Shown here one piece after another: positions 14,500 to 22,500 of a stretch of DNA of 24,049 nt (the stretch's first letter is position 1; every line of letters starts with the position of its first letter). The translations under genes and the position numbers were made by a program. The notes beneath the pieces were generated by a model that did not search any database, was not told the origin of the DNA, and was given only the letters and a program-made list of their open reading frames with translations. The stretch is from positions 1 through 24,049 of the forward strand of contig CAZGDR010000029.1 of the NCBI GenBank assembly GCA_964524755.1, given 5' to 3'. The stretch is from JAQVOO01 sp964524755. Its GTDB lineage: Bacteria; Spirochaetota; Spirochaetia; Sphaerochaetales; Sphaerochaetaceae.

Positions 14500-16224
14500 T
14501 TACTTCCTCCTCCAGCTAATGCTCAGCCGAGGATTTTTCCGCGAGAGGGCTGCGTCGTACATCAGCTTTACGACAAACAAAGCGTTAAACATCGAACTAA
14601 CAATACCTACTGCAAGCGTATTAGCAAATCCCTTAACTGAACCAGACCCAAGTTGAGAGAGAATAAGAGCTGCAATAATAGTAGTTACGTTGGCATCCAT
14701 AATTGTCCAGAAAGCCTTTGCAAATCCGGCTTTAACTGAGGCTGCTTCACTTTTACCGACTGCTAATTCTTCTTTGATACGTTCTAAAATAATAACGTTG
14801 GCATCCACAGCCATACCTACAGTCAACACTAGACCAGCTATACTGGTAAGGGTCAAGGTAAGATTGAACGCCGATAATACTGCTAGTAAAATTATAAGGT
14901 TAAACAACAAAGCGATATCTGCATATATCCCACTGCCTTTGTAAACAACGATCATAAAAATGAAGACTAAAGCAAGACCAACTAGAATAGCTATCAACCC
15001 GGCCTGTACAGTATCTTCACCGAGTGAAGCACCGACACCTTGTTGACTTACTACAATCAGCTCAATCGGCAAAGCGGCAGTTTTAAGTACAACAGAGAGA
15101 TCTTGTGCTTCCTTTTGCCCAAATCCCGTAATCTGTACATTGTTACGAATCGGTTCGGTAATAGTTGCCATAGCCTTAACGTTACCGTCTTGGACGACAG
15201 CCATCGTCTCACCCGTGTGGGTTGAGGTAAGCTTGTAGAAAATTTCTCCGCCAGTAGTATCAAGTTCAAAATTCACTGTGGGTTGTCCAGTAATAGGATT
15301 CGACCCTGTCATGGCATTAGCAATATGAATTCCATCTAAGCCAATCTCTTCATTAATTACCACGTAGCTGGAAAGTTGATCCAATCCATACGCATCATTT
15401 ACATAATATCCAGTGGCAATTTTTCCTGCCGGTAAAAAATCTGGTTGTTTGATTTGCCCAACATTGGTAAACACATCACCAGGATTCTCTTTAAAGTAGT
15501 CATTCAATTGAGCTGTAAGTTCTTGATCCACAATCTGGAAATTCAATGAGCCTTTGCCCCGCAAGAACGATTTTACCCGTTCAGGATCAGCAGCTCCTGG
15601 AATTTCGATAAGGATTTGGGAATTACCCTGAATACGAATATCGGGTTCGGTTACTCCGAACTGATCAATACGCTCATTCAGAATTGCAATGTCTTCGTTT
15701 AGGAGTGCCGTTACAGTACCACCAGAAACACGGGAACCTGTTTTAGACTCATAGGCTTCAACATCAGCTTCCAAGAGGATACTCATACCGCCGCGTAAAT
15801 CAAGTCCAAGTTGCAACACCTTACCGCTTAGTGCTTTGAGGTCTAATAACTGGGACCGATATTGGTTCTCTAATGTATCGAACAATTCTTGTTCGTTATA
15901 GAATCCTCTGAATACATGCTCCACCGTCCAAGATTTTGGAACGTCCCGTTTCATTAACTTGTAGTTATCTTTAGCTACAGGAATCAGGAATCCATAATTA
16001 TTGGGTAAAGCTGTAGAAGGGTCAGAAGCAACCAGAGACTTTAACTCGCGCAAGTCTATTGTTGCCTGTCCTAATGCGTATTCCCGAATCTGGATCATTG
16101 AACCAGTCGCAAGATCTTTAGTCTCTTGGGGTACAAAAGCGTACCATTTTACGGTTGGATAAAGGAAAATCCCACATATCACCGCAACCAAGAGAACGAT
16201 GAACAATCGCCCTCGTTTATTCAT
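14500..16224 (-). CDS. secD: Protein translocase subunit SecD
   Basis: This 574-residue partner of SecF has an N-terminal TM at about 5-24. The conserved LGLDLRGGMSILLE block follows near residue 137. The P1 periplasmic domain has NERIDQFGVTEPDIR and IPGAADPERVK. The C-terminal membrane domain has VGMAVDANVIILERIKEEL. Between TM1 and the LGLDLRGG block there is an insertion of about 100 residues compared with E. coli, a feature I regard as common in spirochaetes. GGAGAG lies 5 nt upstream of the ATG. The order yajC-secD-secF is the standard one. Confidence 0.96.
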   Translation of the reverse strand: MNKRGRLFIVLLVAVICGIFLYPTVKWYAFVPQETKDLATGSMIQIREYALGQATIDLRELKSLVASDPSTALPNNYGFLIPVAKDNYKLMKRDVPKSWTVEHVFRGFYNEQELFDTLENQYRSQLLDLKALSGKVLQLGLDLRGGMSILLEADVEAYESKTGSRVSGGTVTALLNEDIAILNERIDQFGVTEPDIRIQGNSQILIEIPGAADPERVKSFLRGKGSLNFQIVDQELTAQLNDYFKENPGDVFTNVGQIKQPDFLPAGKIATGYYVNDAYGLDQLSSYVVINEEIGLDGIHIANAMTGSNPITGQPTVNFELDTTGGEIFYKLTSTHTGETMAVVQDGNVKAMATITEPIRNNVQITGFGQKEAQDLSVVLKTAALPIELIVVSQQGVGASLGEDTVQAGLIAILVGLALVFIFMIVVYKGSGIYADIALLFNLIILLAVLSAFNLTLTLTSIAGLVLTVGMAVDANVIILERIKEELAVGKSEAASVKAGFAKAFWTIMDANVTTIIAALILSQLGSGSVKGFANTLAVGIVSSMFNALFVVKLMYDAALSRKNPRLSISWRRK

Positions 16225-16251
16225 GATGCTCTCCGTATGATATCGATGTCT

Positions 16252-16758
16252 CTATTTGGTCTCTTTTTTATCCGGACCATCTTCAGAAACTACAGGAGTT
16301 TCCTCAACGACCTCGGCATCCTCTACTGACTGCGCTGCCTTCTTACTAGAAGTAGCCTTTTTCTTCTTCACCGGTGCTTCAACAGTCTCCACCGGGGTCT
16401 CTTTTGAGGCTGCCTTAGAAGGCTTTTCTGTGGCAGTTGCACTTTTCTTATCAAGAATCTGAGCAATTGCACTCTTAGAAAACTCAATACGAGTGTTATC
16501 ATCAACTTTCACTACAACCGTAGTCTCTTTGACTATAACAAGAGTTCCTCTAATTCCACCAATTGAGACAATTTTATCACCCTTTTTCATTGCGGCGAGC
16601 ATGTTCTTTGTCTCTTTGTCACGTTTCTTCTGGGGTCTAATGATTAAGAAATAGAAAATCAGGATGATTAGCCCAAACGTAATGAACGTGGTAGTCATAG
16701 AACCGCTTGTCCCGGCTGCCCCACCTCCTGCCATTAAGGTTGTTATTAATGCACTCAT
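16252..16758 (-). CDS. yajC: Preprotein translocase accessory protein YajC
   Basis: This 168-residue protein has one TM segment (about 25-42) followed by the hallmark IIRPQKKRDKE and GDKIVSIGGIRGT segments. The typical family length is about 110. The extra C-terminal 60 residues are a low-complexity Lys/Glu/Ala/Thr tail (KKKKATSSKK, VEETPVV). GAGG lies about 11 nt upstream of the ATG. It is the first gene of the secDF operon, 27 nt before secD. Confidence 0.95.
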   Translation of the reverse strand: MSALITTLMAGGGAAGTSGSMTTTFITFGLIILIFYFLIIRPQKKRDKETKNMLAAMKKGDKIVSIGGIRGTLVIVKETTVVVKVDDNTRIEFSKSAIAQILDKKSATATEKPSKAASKETPVETVEAPVKKKKATSSKKAAQSVEDAEVVEETPVVSEDGPDKKETK

Positions 16759-16802
16759 ACTATTATAACCTCACTATTGAGTTTGAATTTTACGTACCGC
16801 TT

Positions 16803-16832
16803 AACGTACCATGTTACCCTAACAGTAGTCAA
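16803..16832 (-). promoter_or_regulatory. Possible promoter of yajC-secD-secF
   Basis: On the minus strand there is a -35 TTGACT (16827-16832) and, after 18 bp, a -10-like TACGTT (16803-16808), about 45 bp before the yajC start. The -35 is good and the -10 is poor. It is the only reasonable match between groL and yajC. Confidence 0.4.
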
Positions 16833-16895
16833 GTTTCATACTACAAGGAATCTAGCACAAAAAACAGTAACTTACGGATGGTCTATACATACAAC

Positions 16896-16934
16896 TATAG
16901 GGTGAATTCCAGGATTACCAGAATCCACCCTATA
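16896..16934 (-). terminator. Hairpin downstream of groL, probable terminator
   Basis: A perfect 9-bp stem (TATAGGGTG with CACCCTATA, 16896-16904 and 16926-16934) extends inward through ATTC/GAAT pairs. It lies 30 nt past the groL stop. There is no proper U-tract on the minus strand (TAGTTGTATG), so it may act as a 3' end stabiliser or need Rho. Confidence 0.55.
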
Positions 16935-16964
16935 TGGTTTATACGTTAATTTGTCATGAACAGC

Positions 16965-18605
16965 TTACATCATGCCGCCCATTCCACCCATTCCACCGCC
17001 TCCGGCAGGCATTGGGGGTTCTTCTGAGGGCAAATCAGTAATTGAACATTCAGTTGAAAGAATCAAAGCCGCAATGGAAGCAGCATTTTGCAGTGCACTA
17101 CGCGCAACCTTAGCAGGATCTGTGATTCCAGCTTCAAACATATTTACCCATACCATTTTGGCAGCATCAAAACCAACGTCTGGTTTTTCGTTCTTAGCTT
17201 TTTCAGCAATAATAGCGCCATCAAGGCCAGCATTTTCAGCTATCTGACGGATAGGTTCTTCAAGTGCACGTCGCACAATCCGATAGCCAATAACTTCTTC
17301 TTCTTCTAAACCGGCAAGATTTTTATTGGCAAGTACTTTAGCAGCTTGAACTAAAGCTACACCACCACCGGCAATAACACCCTCTTCAATCGCAGCTCTT
17401 GTAGCTGAAAGAGCATCTTCAACACGGTGTTTCTTCTCTTTGAGTTCAACTTCAGTTGCTGCACCAACATTGATAACAGCAACGCCACCCGCTAATTTAG
17501 CAAGACGTTCTTGCAGTTTCTCACGATCGTAATCGCTAGTAGTATCCTGAATCTGCACTTTAATTTGGCTAATTCTATCTTTAATATCGGTCTGCTTGCC
17601 AGCACCATTAATAATCGTGGTATTATCTTTTTCTACCTTAACAGTCTTGGCTCTTCCAAGTTGGGAGATATCAGTATTCTCTAATTTCAATCCGATCTCT
17701 TCAGAGATAACTTCGCCACCAGTAAGCACAGCGATATCTTCAAGCATTGCTTTACGGCGATCACCAAACCCAGGTGCTTTCACTGCCACTGCAGTGAGAG
17801 TTCCACGAATGGTATTCACAATCAAGGTTGCTAAGGCTTCACCATCAACATCTTCAGCAATGATCAAGATGGGCTTTCCTGCTTGGGCCACTTTCTCTAA
17901 CACAGGTAGTAAATCTTTCATGTTAGAAATCTTCTTGTCGTAGATCAGAATGTAAGGATCTTCAAGGATAGATTCCATGGTATCACGATTTGTCGCAAAA
18001 TAGGGTGACAAATAACCACGGTCAAACTGCATACCCTCAACGAAGTCTGTTGTAGTCTCAATTGTTTTGGACTCTTCTACGGTAATAACACCATCTTTAC
18101 CAACTTTTTCCATAGCATTGGCAATCTCATCGCCAATCTCACGGTCATTGTTAGCACTAATAGAAGCAACTTGGGCCAGCTCTTCCTTGTCCTTAATCAT
18201 CTTGGCCTGACGCTTGAGCTCTTTGATTGTGTCCTCTACAGCTTTATCAATCCCTCTTCGAATTCCCATGGGGTTTACTCCAGAAGCAACACTCTTCATT
18301 CCCTCTTTGGTAATTGAGTAGGCTAATACTGTAGCTGTAGTAGTACCGTCACCGGCCACATCGTTAGTTTTAGTGGCAACTTCTTTAAGAAGCTGTGCAC
18401 CCATATTCTCAAACGGATCCTCTAATTCAATTTCACGTGCAACTGACACACCATCTTTGGTAACAGTTGGAGCACCAAACTTCTTATCAATCAGTACATT
18501 TCTTCCCTTAGGTCCGAGTGTCACCTTCACAGCCCGCGAAAGCTTTTCGACACCAGCGACTAGAGCCCGACGGGCTTCTTCATTAAACTGTAGCTGTTTT
18601 GCCAT
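16965..18605 (-). CDS. groL: Chaperonin GroEL
   Basis: This 546-residue 60-kDa chaperonin forms the tetradecameric folding chamber. It begins MAKQLQFNEEARRAL, has VTLGPKGRNVLID, the ATP-site block DGTTTATVLAY and the late GGGVAL block, and ends with the Gly-Gly-Met repeat GGGGMGGMGGMM. The ATG at 18605 is set by this N-terminus and by GAGGG 8 nt upstream. The frame stays open for 26 further codons, but that part lies in the leader. There is no groES directly upstream, which is unlike most bacteria but usual in spirochaetes. No CIRCE repeat for HrcA is visible upstream. Confidence 0.98.
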   Translation of the reverse strand: MAKQLQFNEEARRALVAGVEKLSRAVKVTLGPKGRNVLIDKKFGAPTVTKDGVSVAREIELEDPFENMGAQLLKEVATKTNDVAGDGTTTATVLAYSITKEGMKSVASGVNPMGIRRGIDKAVEDTIKELKRQAKMIKDKEELAQVASISANNDREIGDEIANAMEKVGKDGVITVEESKTIETTTDFVEGMQFDRGYLSPYFATNRDTMESILEDPYILIYDKKISNMKDLLPVLEKVAQAGKPILIIAEDVDGEALATLIVNTIRGTLTAVAVKAPGFGDRRKAMLEDIAVLTGGEVISEEIGLKLENTDISQLGRAKTVKVEKDNTTIINGAGKQTDIKDRISQIKVQIQDTTSDYDREKLQERLAKLAGGVAVINVGAATEVELKEKKHRVEDALSATRAAIEEGVIAGGGVALVQAAKVLANKNLAGLEEEEVIGYRIVRRALEEPIRQIAENAGLDGAIIAEKAKNEKPDVGFDAAKMVWVNMFEAGITDPAKVARSALQNAASIAALILSTECSITDLPSEEPPMPAGGGGMGGMGGMM

Positions 18606-18818
18606 AGTAATTCCCTCACTTGTATGTATTTTTCTTTTTTCTAATTTAGCCTGCATGCAGGCATAGGCTAACAAAGGACACACACGTCCCGTCTACCGAT
18701 ATGTAACATACAAATAATTTTCATTATCAGCAACTATAATTTAAAAAATTCTTATCTTACCCTATAATTCTGGACAAAATGAGTGTACTTTAATCCCCTT
18801 TTATGACAAAGTCCCGCT
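18606..18818. promoter_or_regulatory. Divergent intergenic region between groL and the EamA gene
   Basis: For groL (minus), a possible promoter is TTGCTG-17 bp-TATGTT in the stretch 18702-18730. The transcript would carry a leader with a nested palindrome: GCCTGCATGCAGGC at 18649-18662, inside TTAGCC/GGCTAA arms at 18646-18671. For the plus-strand gene, TTTAAA (18740-18745), a 17-bp spacer and a perfect TATAAT (18763-18768) form a good promoter. No CIRCE element is found. Confidence 0.5.
18740..18768 (+). promoter_or_regulatory. Probable promoter of the EamA transporter gene
   Basis: TTTAAA at -35 (four of six consensus positions), a 17-bp spacer and TATAAT at -10 (perfect). Transcription would start near 18775, giving a leader of about 44 nt. 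Confidence 0.6.
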
Positions 18819-19751
18819 ATGAACACACGCAGGACTATAGCTCATGGCCTTGCCCTAATGACTATTGTTGTCTGGGGAACGACCTTCATCGCCACTAAAA
18901 TTCTCCTCGAGACTTTTTCCCCTCTAGAAATATTATTGATTAGATTTGTCATGGGTTTTTTAGGCCTTGCTATATATGATGCACTTAAAAACAGCTCTTC
19001 TAGACCTCCTTGGAATCTACGCCAAGAACTTATTTTCGCAGGAGCTGGATTGTCTGGAGTCGTCGTGTATTACCTCCTTGAAAACATTGCATTGTCTATG
19101 ACCTATGCCTCGAACGTCGGAATTCTAGTCTCTATAGCTCCTCTTACCACCGCCCTCATTGCTCCATTCTTTTTGAAAGAAGAGCCTCTGAGAGCCAAAT
19201 TAATTTTCGGTTTCATTATTGCCTCAATAGGTGTCAGTCTCGTCATGTTCAACGGCAATATTGAATTTAAACTCTCCCTAGCTGGAGATACCTTAGCTTT
19301 ATCAGCCACCCTTGGTTGGGCCATCTATTCAATCTTATTAAAAAAGATAGACACGGAAAACTATACTGTTATAACCTACACGAAAAAAATATTTTTCTAT
19401 GGCATCATCCTTATGCTCCCCTTTGCGCGTGCCAGCAACTTTTCAATTGCTACAGTTGACTTTACACCGTTAAACACCATCTTGTTAATATTTTTAGGTC
19501 TTGGAGCCAGTGCTGGAGGCTTTCTTGGTTGGAATAAAGCTGTTCATATTCTTGGTGTATTTAAAACCAGTGCTTACATCTATCTTTCTCCCCTCATCAC
19601 GCTCTTCACCGCAGCCTTAGTGCTAGGAGAACCGATTACCATGATGGCTCTCGGTGGTTGTTTTTTAATTTTAATTGGCCTCTATCTCTCAGAACGCAAG
19701 CCATTCCCTAAACAACCACACAAACCCGCTTTTTCAGAAAAGGCTCAATAA
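18819..19751 (+). CDS. EamA/DMT-family transporter
   Basis: This is a 310-residue membrane protein of the drug/metabolite transporter superfamily with two EamA repeats and ten predicted TM helices. The first repeat starts at TIVVWGTTFIATKILLE and ends near LVMFNG. The second starts at LAGDTLALSATLGWAIYSILLKK and ends near LILIGLYLSE. The conserved repeat-end motif G-E-P appears as LKEEPLRAK and LGEPITMMA. Substrates of the family range from amino acids to nucleotide sugars; this one cannot be assigned. There is no clear Shine-Dalgarno sequence before the ATG. It is the first plus-strand gene, followed after 59 nt by the thioredoxin-like gene. Confidence 0.9.
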   Translation: MNTRRTIAHGLALMTIVVWGTTFIATKILLETFSPLEILLIRFVMGFLGLAIYDALKNSSSRPPWNLRQELIFAGAGLSGVVVYYLLENIALSMTYASNVGILVSIAPLTTALIAPFFLKEEPLRAKLIFGFIIASIGVSLVMFNGNIEFKLSLAGDTLALSATLGWAIYSILLKKIDTENYTVITYTKKIFFYGIILMLPFARASNFSIATVDFTPLNTILLIFLGLGASAGGFLGWNKAVHILGVFKTSAYIYLSPLITLFTAALVLGEPITMMALGGCFLILIGLYLSERKPFPKQPHKPAFSEKAQ

Positions 19752-19810
19752 CTTGTCGGGAATTCAAGTCCATGTTATTATTACCTGATATATTAGAAAT
19801 GAGGTATTAC

Positions 19811-20353
19811 ATGAACACGAAATCCCGCCGTAACATATTGGTATTAATTATTCTATCGATTTTACTAATCTCTTCTTTAGGTGCCAAAACACCACCACAA
19901 CGTCTATCCCCATTCTGGACTCTTAATCTAGTGGGAGAAGAAGTCACTGAAACAATTTTTACCCCCTACCGTTTAACGCTTGTCAATATTTGGGCGACAT
20001 TCTGCCCCCCCTGCCTCCAAGAGATGCCAGCCCTCGCTGAACTACAAAAAGAATTTGCTGATAAAGGAGTAAACGTAATTGGTATAGTAACAGATGTGTA
20101 CCACACCAATCAAAAAATCTTTAACCAGAATGTAACTACCGCTAACTATATCCTTGATCAAACCGGTGCACATTATACCCATCTTCTTCCCTCTCAGGAT
20201 TTGCAAGATCTGCGCCTTAAAGATTCACAGGTAGTTCCTGAAACGTTTTTTGTTGACAACACAGGTACAATTGTGGGACAAACCTATTATGGGGCACGGA
20301 GTAAGAACGCATGGAAAAAAATAATCGAATCCACATTAAAACTCGTCGATTAA
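19811..20353 (+). CDS. Membrane-anchored TlpA-like thioredoxin
   Basis: This 180-residue thioredoxin-fold protein is exported but probably held by an uncleaved N-terminal anchor (residues 5-25, NILVLIILSILLISSLG). The active site is WATFCPPC with Cys65 and Cys68, followed by LQEMPAL as in TlpA/ResA proteins. The later VPETFFVD supplies the cis-proline. The ATG at 19811 is preferred over one 13 codons upstream because GAGG lies 7 nt before it and the anchor then begins at once. Its last 43 nt overlap the start of the CXXC microprotein gene, and a membrane polyferredoxin gene follows. The context suggests a thiol-disulfide relay fed by electrons from the cytoplasm. Confidence 0.9.
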   Translation: MNTKSRRNILVLIILSILLISSLGAKTPPQRLSPFWTLNLVGEEVTETIFTPYRLTLVNIWATFCPPCLQEMPALAELQKEFADKGVNVIGIVTDVYHTNQKIFNQNVTTANYILDQTGAHYTHLLPSQDLQDLRLKDSQVVPETFFVDNTGTIVGQTYYGARSKNAWKKIIESTLKLVD

Positions 20354-20475
20354 TCACGATAGGAATCCTTGCACTAGCAGGTATTGCCATAACTATTGGT
20401 ATCGTGCAGGGAGAAGCCTTTATCGTCCTCAAGAAAGCAGCAACAATCTGTTTGGAGTGTATCGGCCTTGGTTAA
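20311..20475 (+). CDS. CXXC-motif membrane microprotein (CD1871A-like)
   Basis: This is a 54-residue protein reading from ATG at 20311 to TAA at 20473-20475. A basic start (MEKNNRIHIKTRR) leads into one TM helix (ITIGILALAGIAITIGIV). The C-terminus ends in KKAATICLECIGLG, with a CxxC pair close to the membrane. I recognise the ending as that of the small CD1871A-type family seen beside TlpA-like and 4Fe-4S genes in clostridia; this match is from memory. It overlaps the thioredoxin gene by 43 nt and the polyferredoxin gene by 8 nt. Conserved overlaps on both sides support it being real. It may pass electrons or disulfides between the two neighbours. Confidence 0.8.
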   Translation: MEKNNRIHIKTRRLITIGILALAGIAITIGIVQGEAFIVLKKAATICLECIGLG

Positions 20476-21373
20476 GAAACAACGCGTTGCACACAACCGG
20501 CGCAGAGATCTAATCCAATTTCTCACTGCTATCATCTCCAATGCTTACATTGTGGGATTCCTTGAGGGTAAAATTTATCAGGGAGGAACCAAATCCTTCT
20601 GTGTGCCTGGACTAAATTGCTATGCCTGCCCAGGTGCCTTGGGTTCGTGCCCAATCGGCTCTCTGCAAGCAGTTCTGGGTTCACGTGAAAAAAGCATCTC
20701 TTTGTATGTTAGTGGATTTTTGGTTGTTGTTGGCGCTACTCTTGGTCGTTTTGTTTGCGGCTGGTTCTGTCCTTTTGGATGGTTACAGGATTTACTACAC
20801 CGCATTCCAATCCCCAAAACATGGAAACGACTCCGCCGCCTTCCCGGTGAAAAGTTCCTTTCATATTTCCGTTATGTCATGCTGCTCGTACTCGTAATTC
20901 TATTACCTCTGTTTGTTGTCGATTTCATAGGACAAGGCAATCCATGGTTTTGCAAATGGGTCTGTCCATCGGGAACCCTCTCGGGACTATTCCTTTTAGC
21001 AGGCAACTCCAGCCTCCGCAGTGTGGCGGGATGGCTTTTCGCATGGAAAAATCTCATTTTACTTATTACTGTACTTACTTCAATCATTCTCTACAGACCC
21101 TTTTGCCGCTATGTCTGTCCTTTGGGTGCAATATATGGTCTTTTCAACCCAATCTCTCTCTATCACCTTGAAATAGATAAAGAGGCGTGCACCTCATGCG
21201 GAATTTGCCAGAGAGTGTGTAAGCTCGATATCCCCGTATATCAGACCCCCAATAGTACGGCTTGTATCAGATGTGGGGATTGCATTGTGGCTTGCCCTCA
21301 TTCTGCGATAAAGAGTGGATTTAAGATTAAAACCCAAGACGCTTCAAAAACCGCATCAGATTATCCATTGTAA
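20468..21373 (+). CDS. Membrane 4Fe-4S polyferredoxin, NapH/CcoG-like
   Basis: This 301-residue membrane protein has Fe-S motifs on both sides of its TM segments. In order these are CVPGLNCYACPGALGSCPIG, the paired membrane motifs FVCGWFCPFG and WFCKWVCPSG, FCRYVCPLG, and two C-terminal ferredoxin motifs (CTSCGICQRVC, CIRCGDCIVACP). This resembles NapH, NosR and CcoG C-terminal regions. The TTG at 20468 is chosen because GGAG lies 10 nt upstream and the protein then begins VKKQRVAHNRRRDLIQF; the longer frame from 20396 only shadows the microprotein. The gene ends inside the 3' end of the convergent glycerate kinase gene, overlapping by 47 nt. It probably carries electrons across the membrane to the thiol proteins encoded just before it. 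Confidence 0.85.
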   Translation: MVKKQRVAHNRRRDLIQFLTAIISNAYIVGFLEGKIYQGGTKSFCVPGLNCYACPGALGSCPIGSLQAVLGSREKSISLYVSGFLVVVGATLGRFVCGWFCPFGWLQDLLHRIPIPKTWKRLRRLPGEKFLSYFRYVMLLVLVILLPLFVVDFIGQGNPWFCKWVCPSGTLSGLFLLAGNSSLRSVAGWLFAWKNLILLITVLTSIILYRPFCRYVCPLGAIYGLFNPISLYHLEIDKEACTSCGICQRVCKLDIPVYQTPNSTACIRCGDCIVACPHSAIKSGFKIKTQDASKTASDYPL

Positions 21374-22460
21374 GCGTCATGTCTTCTGGAGCACGAGCTA
21401 CAACATGTTTAAAGTCACGAGCAACCCGATTGATACTAAAAATAGCAGAGATGCCTTCATCATAAGCAGCTTCAATCGAATCTCCAATATCTCCGACAAT
21501 GGCAACCAACGGAATTCCCAATTTTTTCGTGCGTCGTGCGACTCCAATAACGACCTTTCCTCGGAGACTCTGAAAATCTATTTTACCTTCTCCAGAAAAT
21601 ACCATATCTGTATCGATTAACAGATTATCGAACCCTACCGTATTGAGTACTACTTCGATACCCATTTCAAGTTCAGCATCAAAAAATGCCACCATCCCCC
21701 CACCCATGCCTCCTGCTGCACCAGCTCCGGGCAATTGAGAAATATCAGTAGAAAGAGATTGGAGAATTATGGCATGTAGAGCTTGTAACTGCGTATCAAG
21801 GAATTGGACCATTTCACTGTCAGCACCTTTTTGGGGGCCAAATATAAAGGCCGCGCCATGCTCACCAAAAAGAGGGTTATCAATATCACACATAGTAGTT
21901 ATTTTTACACCATCAAGCAAAGGTGATCGATTCTGTATATCAATCTGTGTAATGTGGGAAAGAGTTCCCCCTGTCGGAACAAAGCTAGTCCCCTCAGCGT
22001 TCAAGAAGCGAATCCCTGCAGCTGCAGCTGCTCCGGTTCCTCCATCATTGGTAGCGCTCCCTCCGAGTCCCACAATAATTGTCTTACACCCCCTAGCTGC
22101 AGCATGCAGCATCAATTCACCCACACCAAAAGTCGTTGTCTGATCAGGTCTCTTATCATCACCCACCAAAGGTAACCCTGCACAGGAGGCCATCTCAATT
22201 ATTGCAGTATCTCCCTCAACGATCCCATAAAAGGCCTTTACGGGTTGGAAATAGGGCCCTGTTACTTCAGCAAAGACTTTTTCCCCTCCCATCGCCGTCA
22301 GAAAAGCATCTACACTGCCCTCGCCTCCATCAGCCACAGGAATAGCAACAATCTGGGCTTGAGGATAGTGGCGTTTGATAGACAGTTCCATCAGCGAACA
22401 AATCTGAGCAGAACTCATGGTTCCTTTAAAAGAGTCAGGAATCAATAGGAATTTTCTCAT
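21327..22460 (-). CDS. Glycerate kinase, type 1 (GarK/GlxK family)
   Basis: This 377-residue cytoplasmic kinase phosphorylates D-glycerate to 2- or 3-phosphoglycerate. Family blocks visible are IPDSFKGTMSSAQ at the N-terminus, PVADGGEGSVDAF (about 42-54), GLGGSATNDGGTG, PGAGAAGGMGGGM and SGEGKIDFQSLRGK. The length fits the family (about 380). GGAG lies 5 nt before the ATG. It follows the DUF92 gene by 40 nt on the same strand. The 3' end overlaps the convergent polyferredoxin gene by 47 nt. Confidence 0.95.
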   Translation of the reverse strand: MRKFLLIPDSFKGTMSSAQICSLMELSIKRHYPQAQIVAIPVADGGEGSVDAFLTAMGGEKVFAEVTGPYFQPVKAFYGIVEGDTAIIEMASCAGLPLVGDDKRPDQTTTFGVGELMLHAAARGCKTIIVGLGGSATNDGGTGAAAAAGIRFLNAEGTSFVPTGGTLSHITQIDIQNRSPLLDGVKITTMCDIDNPLFGEHGAAFIFGPQKGADSEMVQFLDTQLQALHAIILQSLSTDISQLPGAGAAGGMGGGMVAFFDAELEMGIEVVLNTVGFDNLLIDTDMVFSGEGKIDFQSLRGKVVIGVARRTKKLGIPLVAIVGDIGDSIEAAYDEGISAIFSINRVARDFKHVVARAPEDMTLTMDNLMRFLKRLGF

Positions 22461-22500
22461 GTGAACTCCAATGCCGATATGATAATTCTTAGAAAAACTT

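Noticed and set aside
18606..18818. CIRCE element or groES gene upstream of groL
   Set aside because: No TTAGCACTC/GAGTGCTAA repeat and no frame encoding a GroES-like protein is present.
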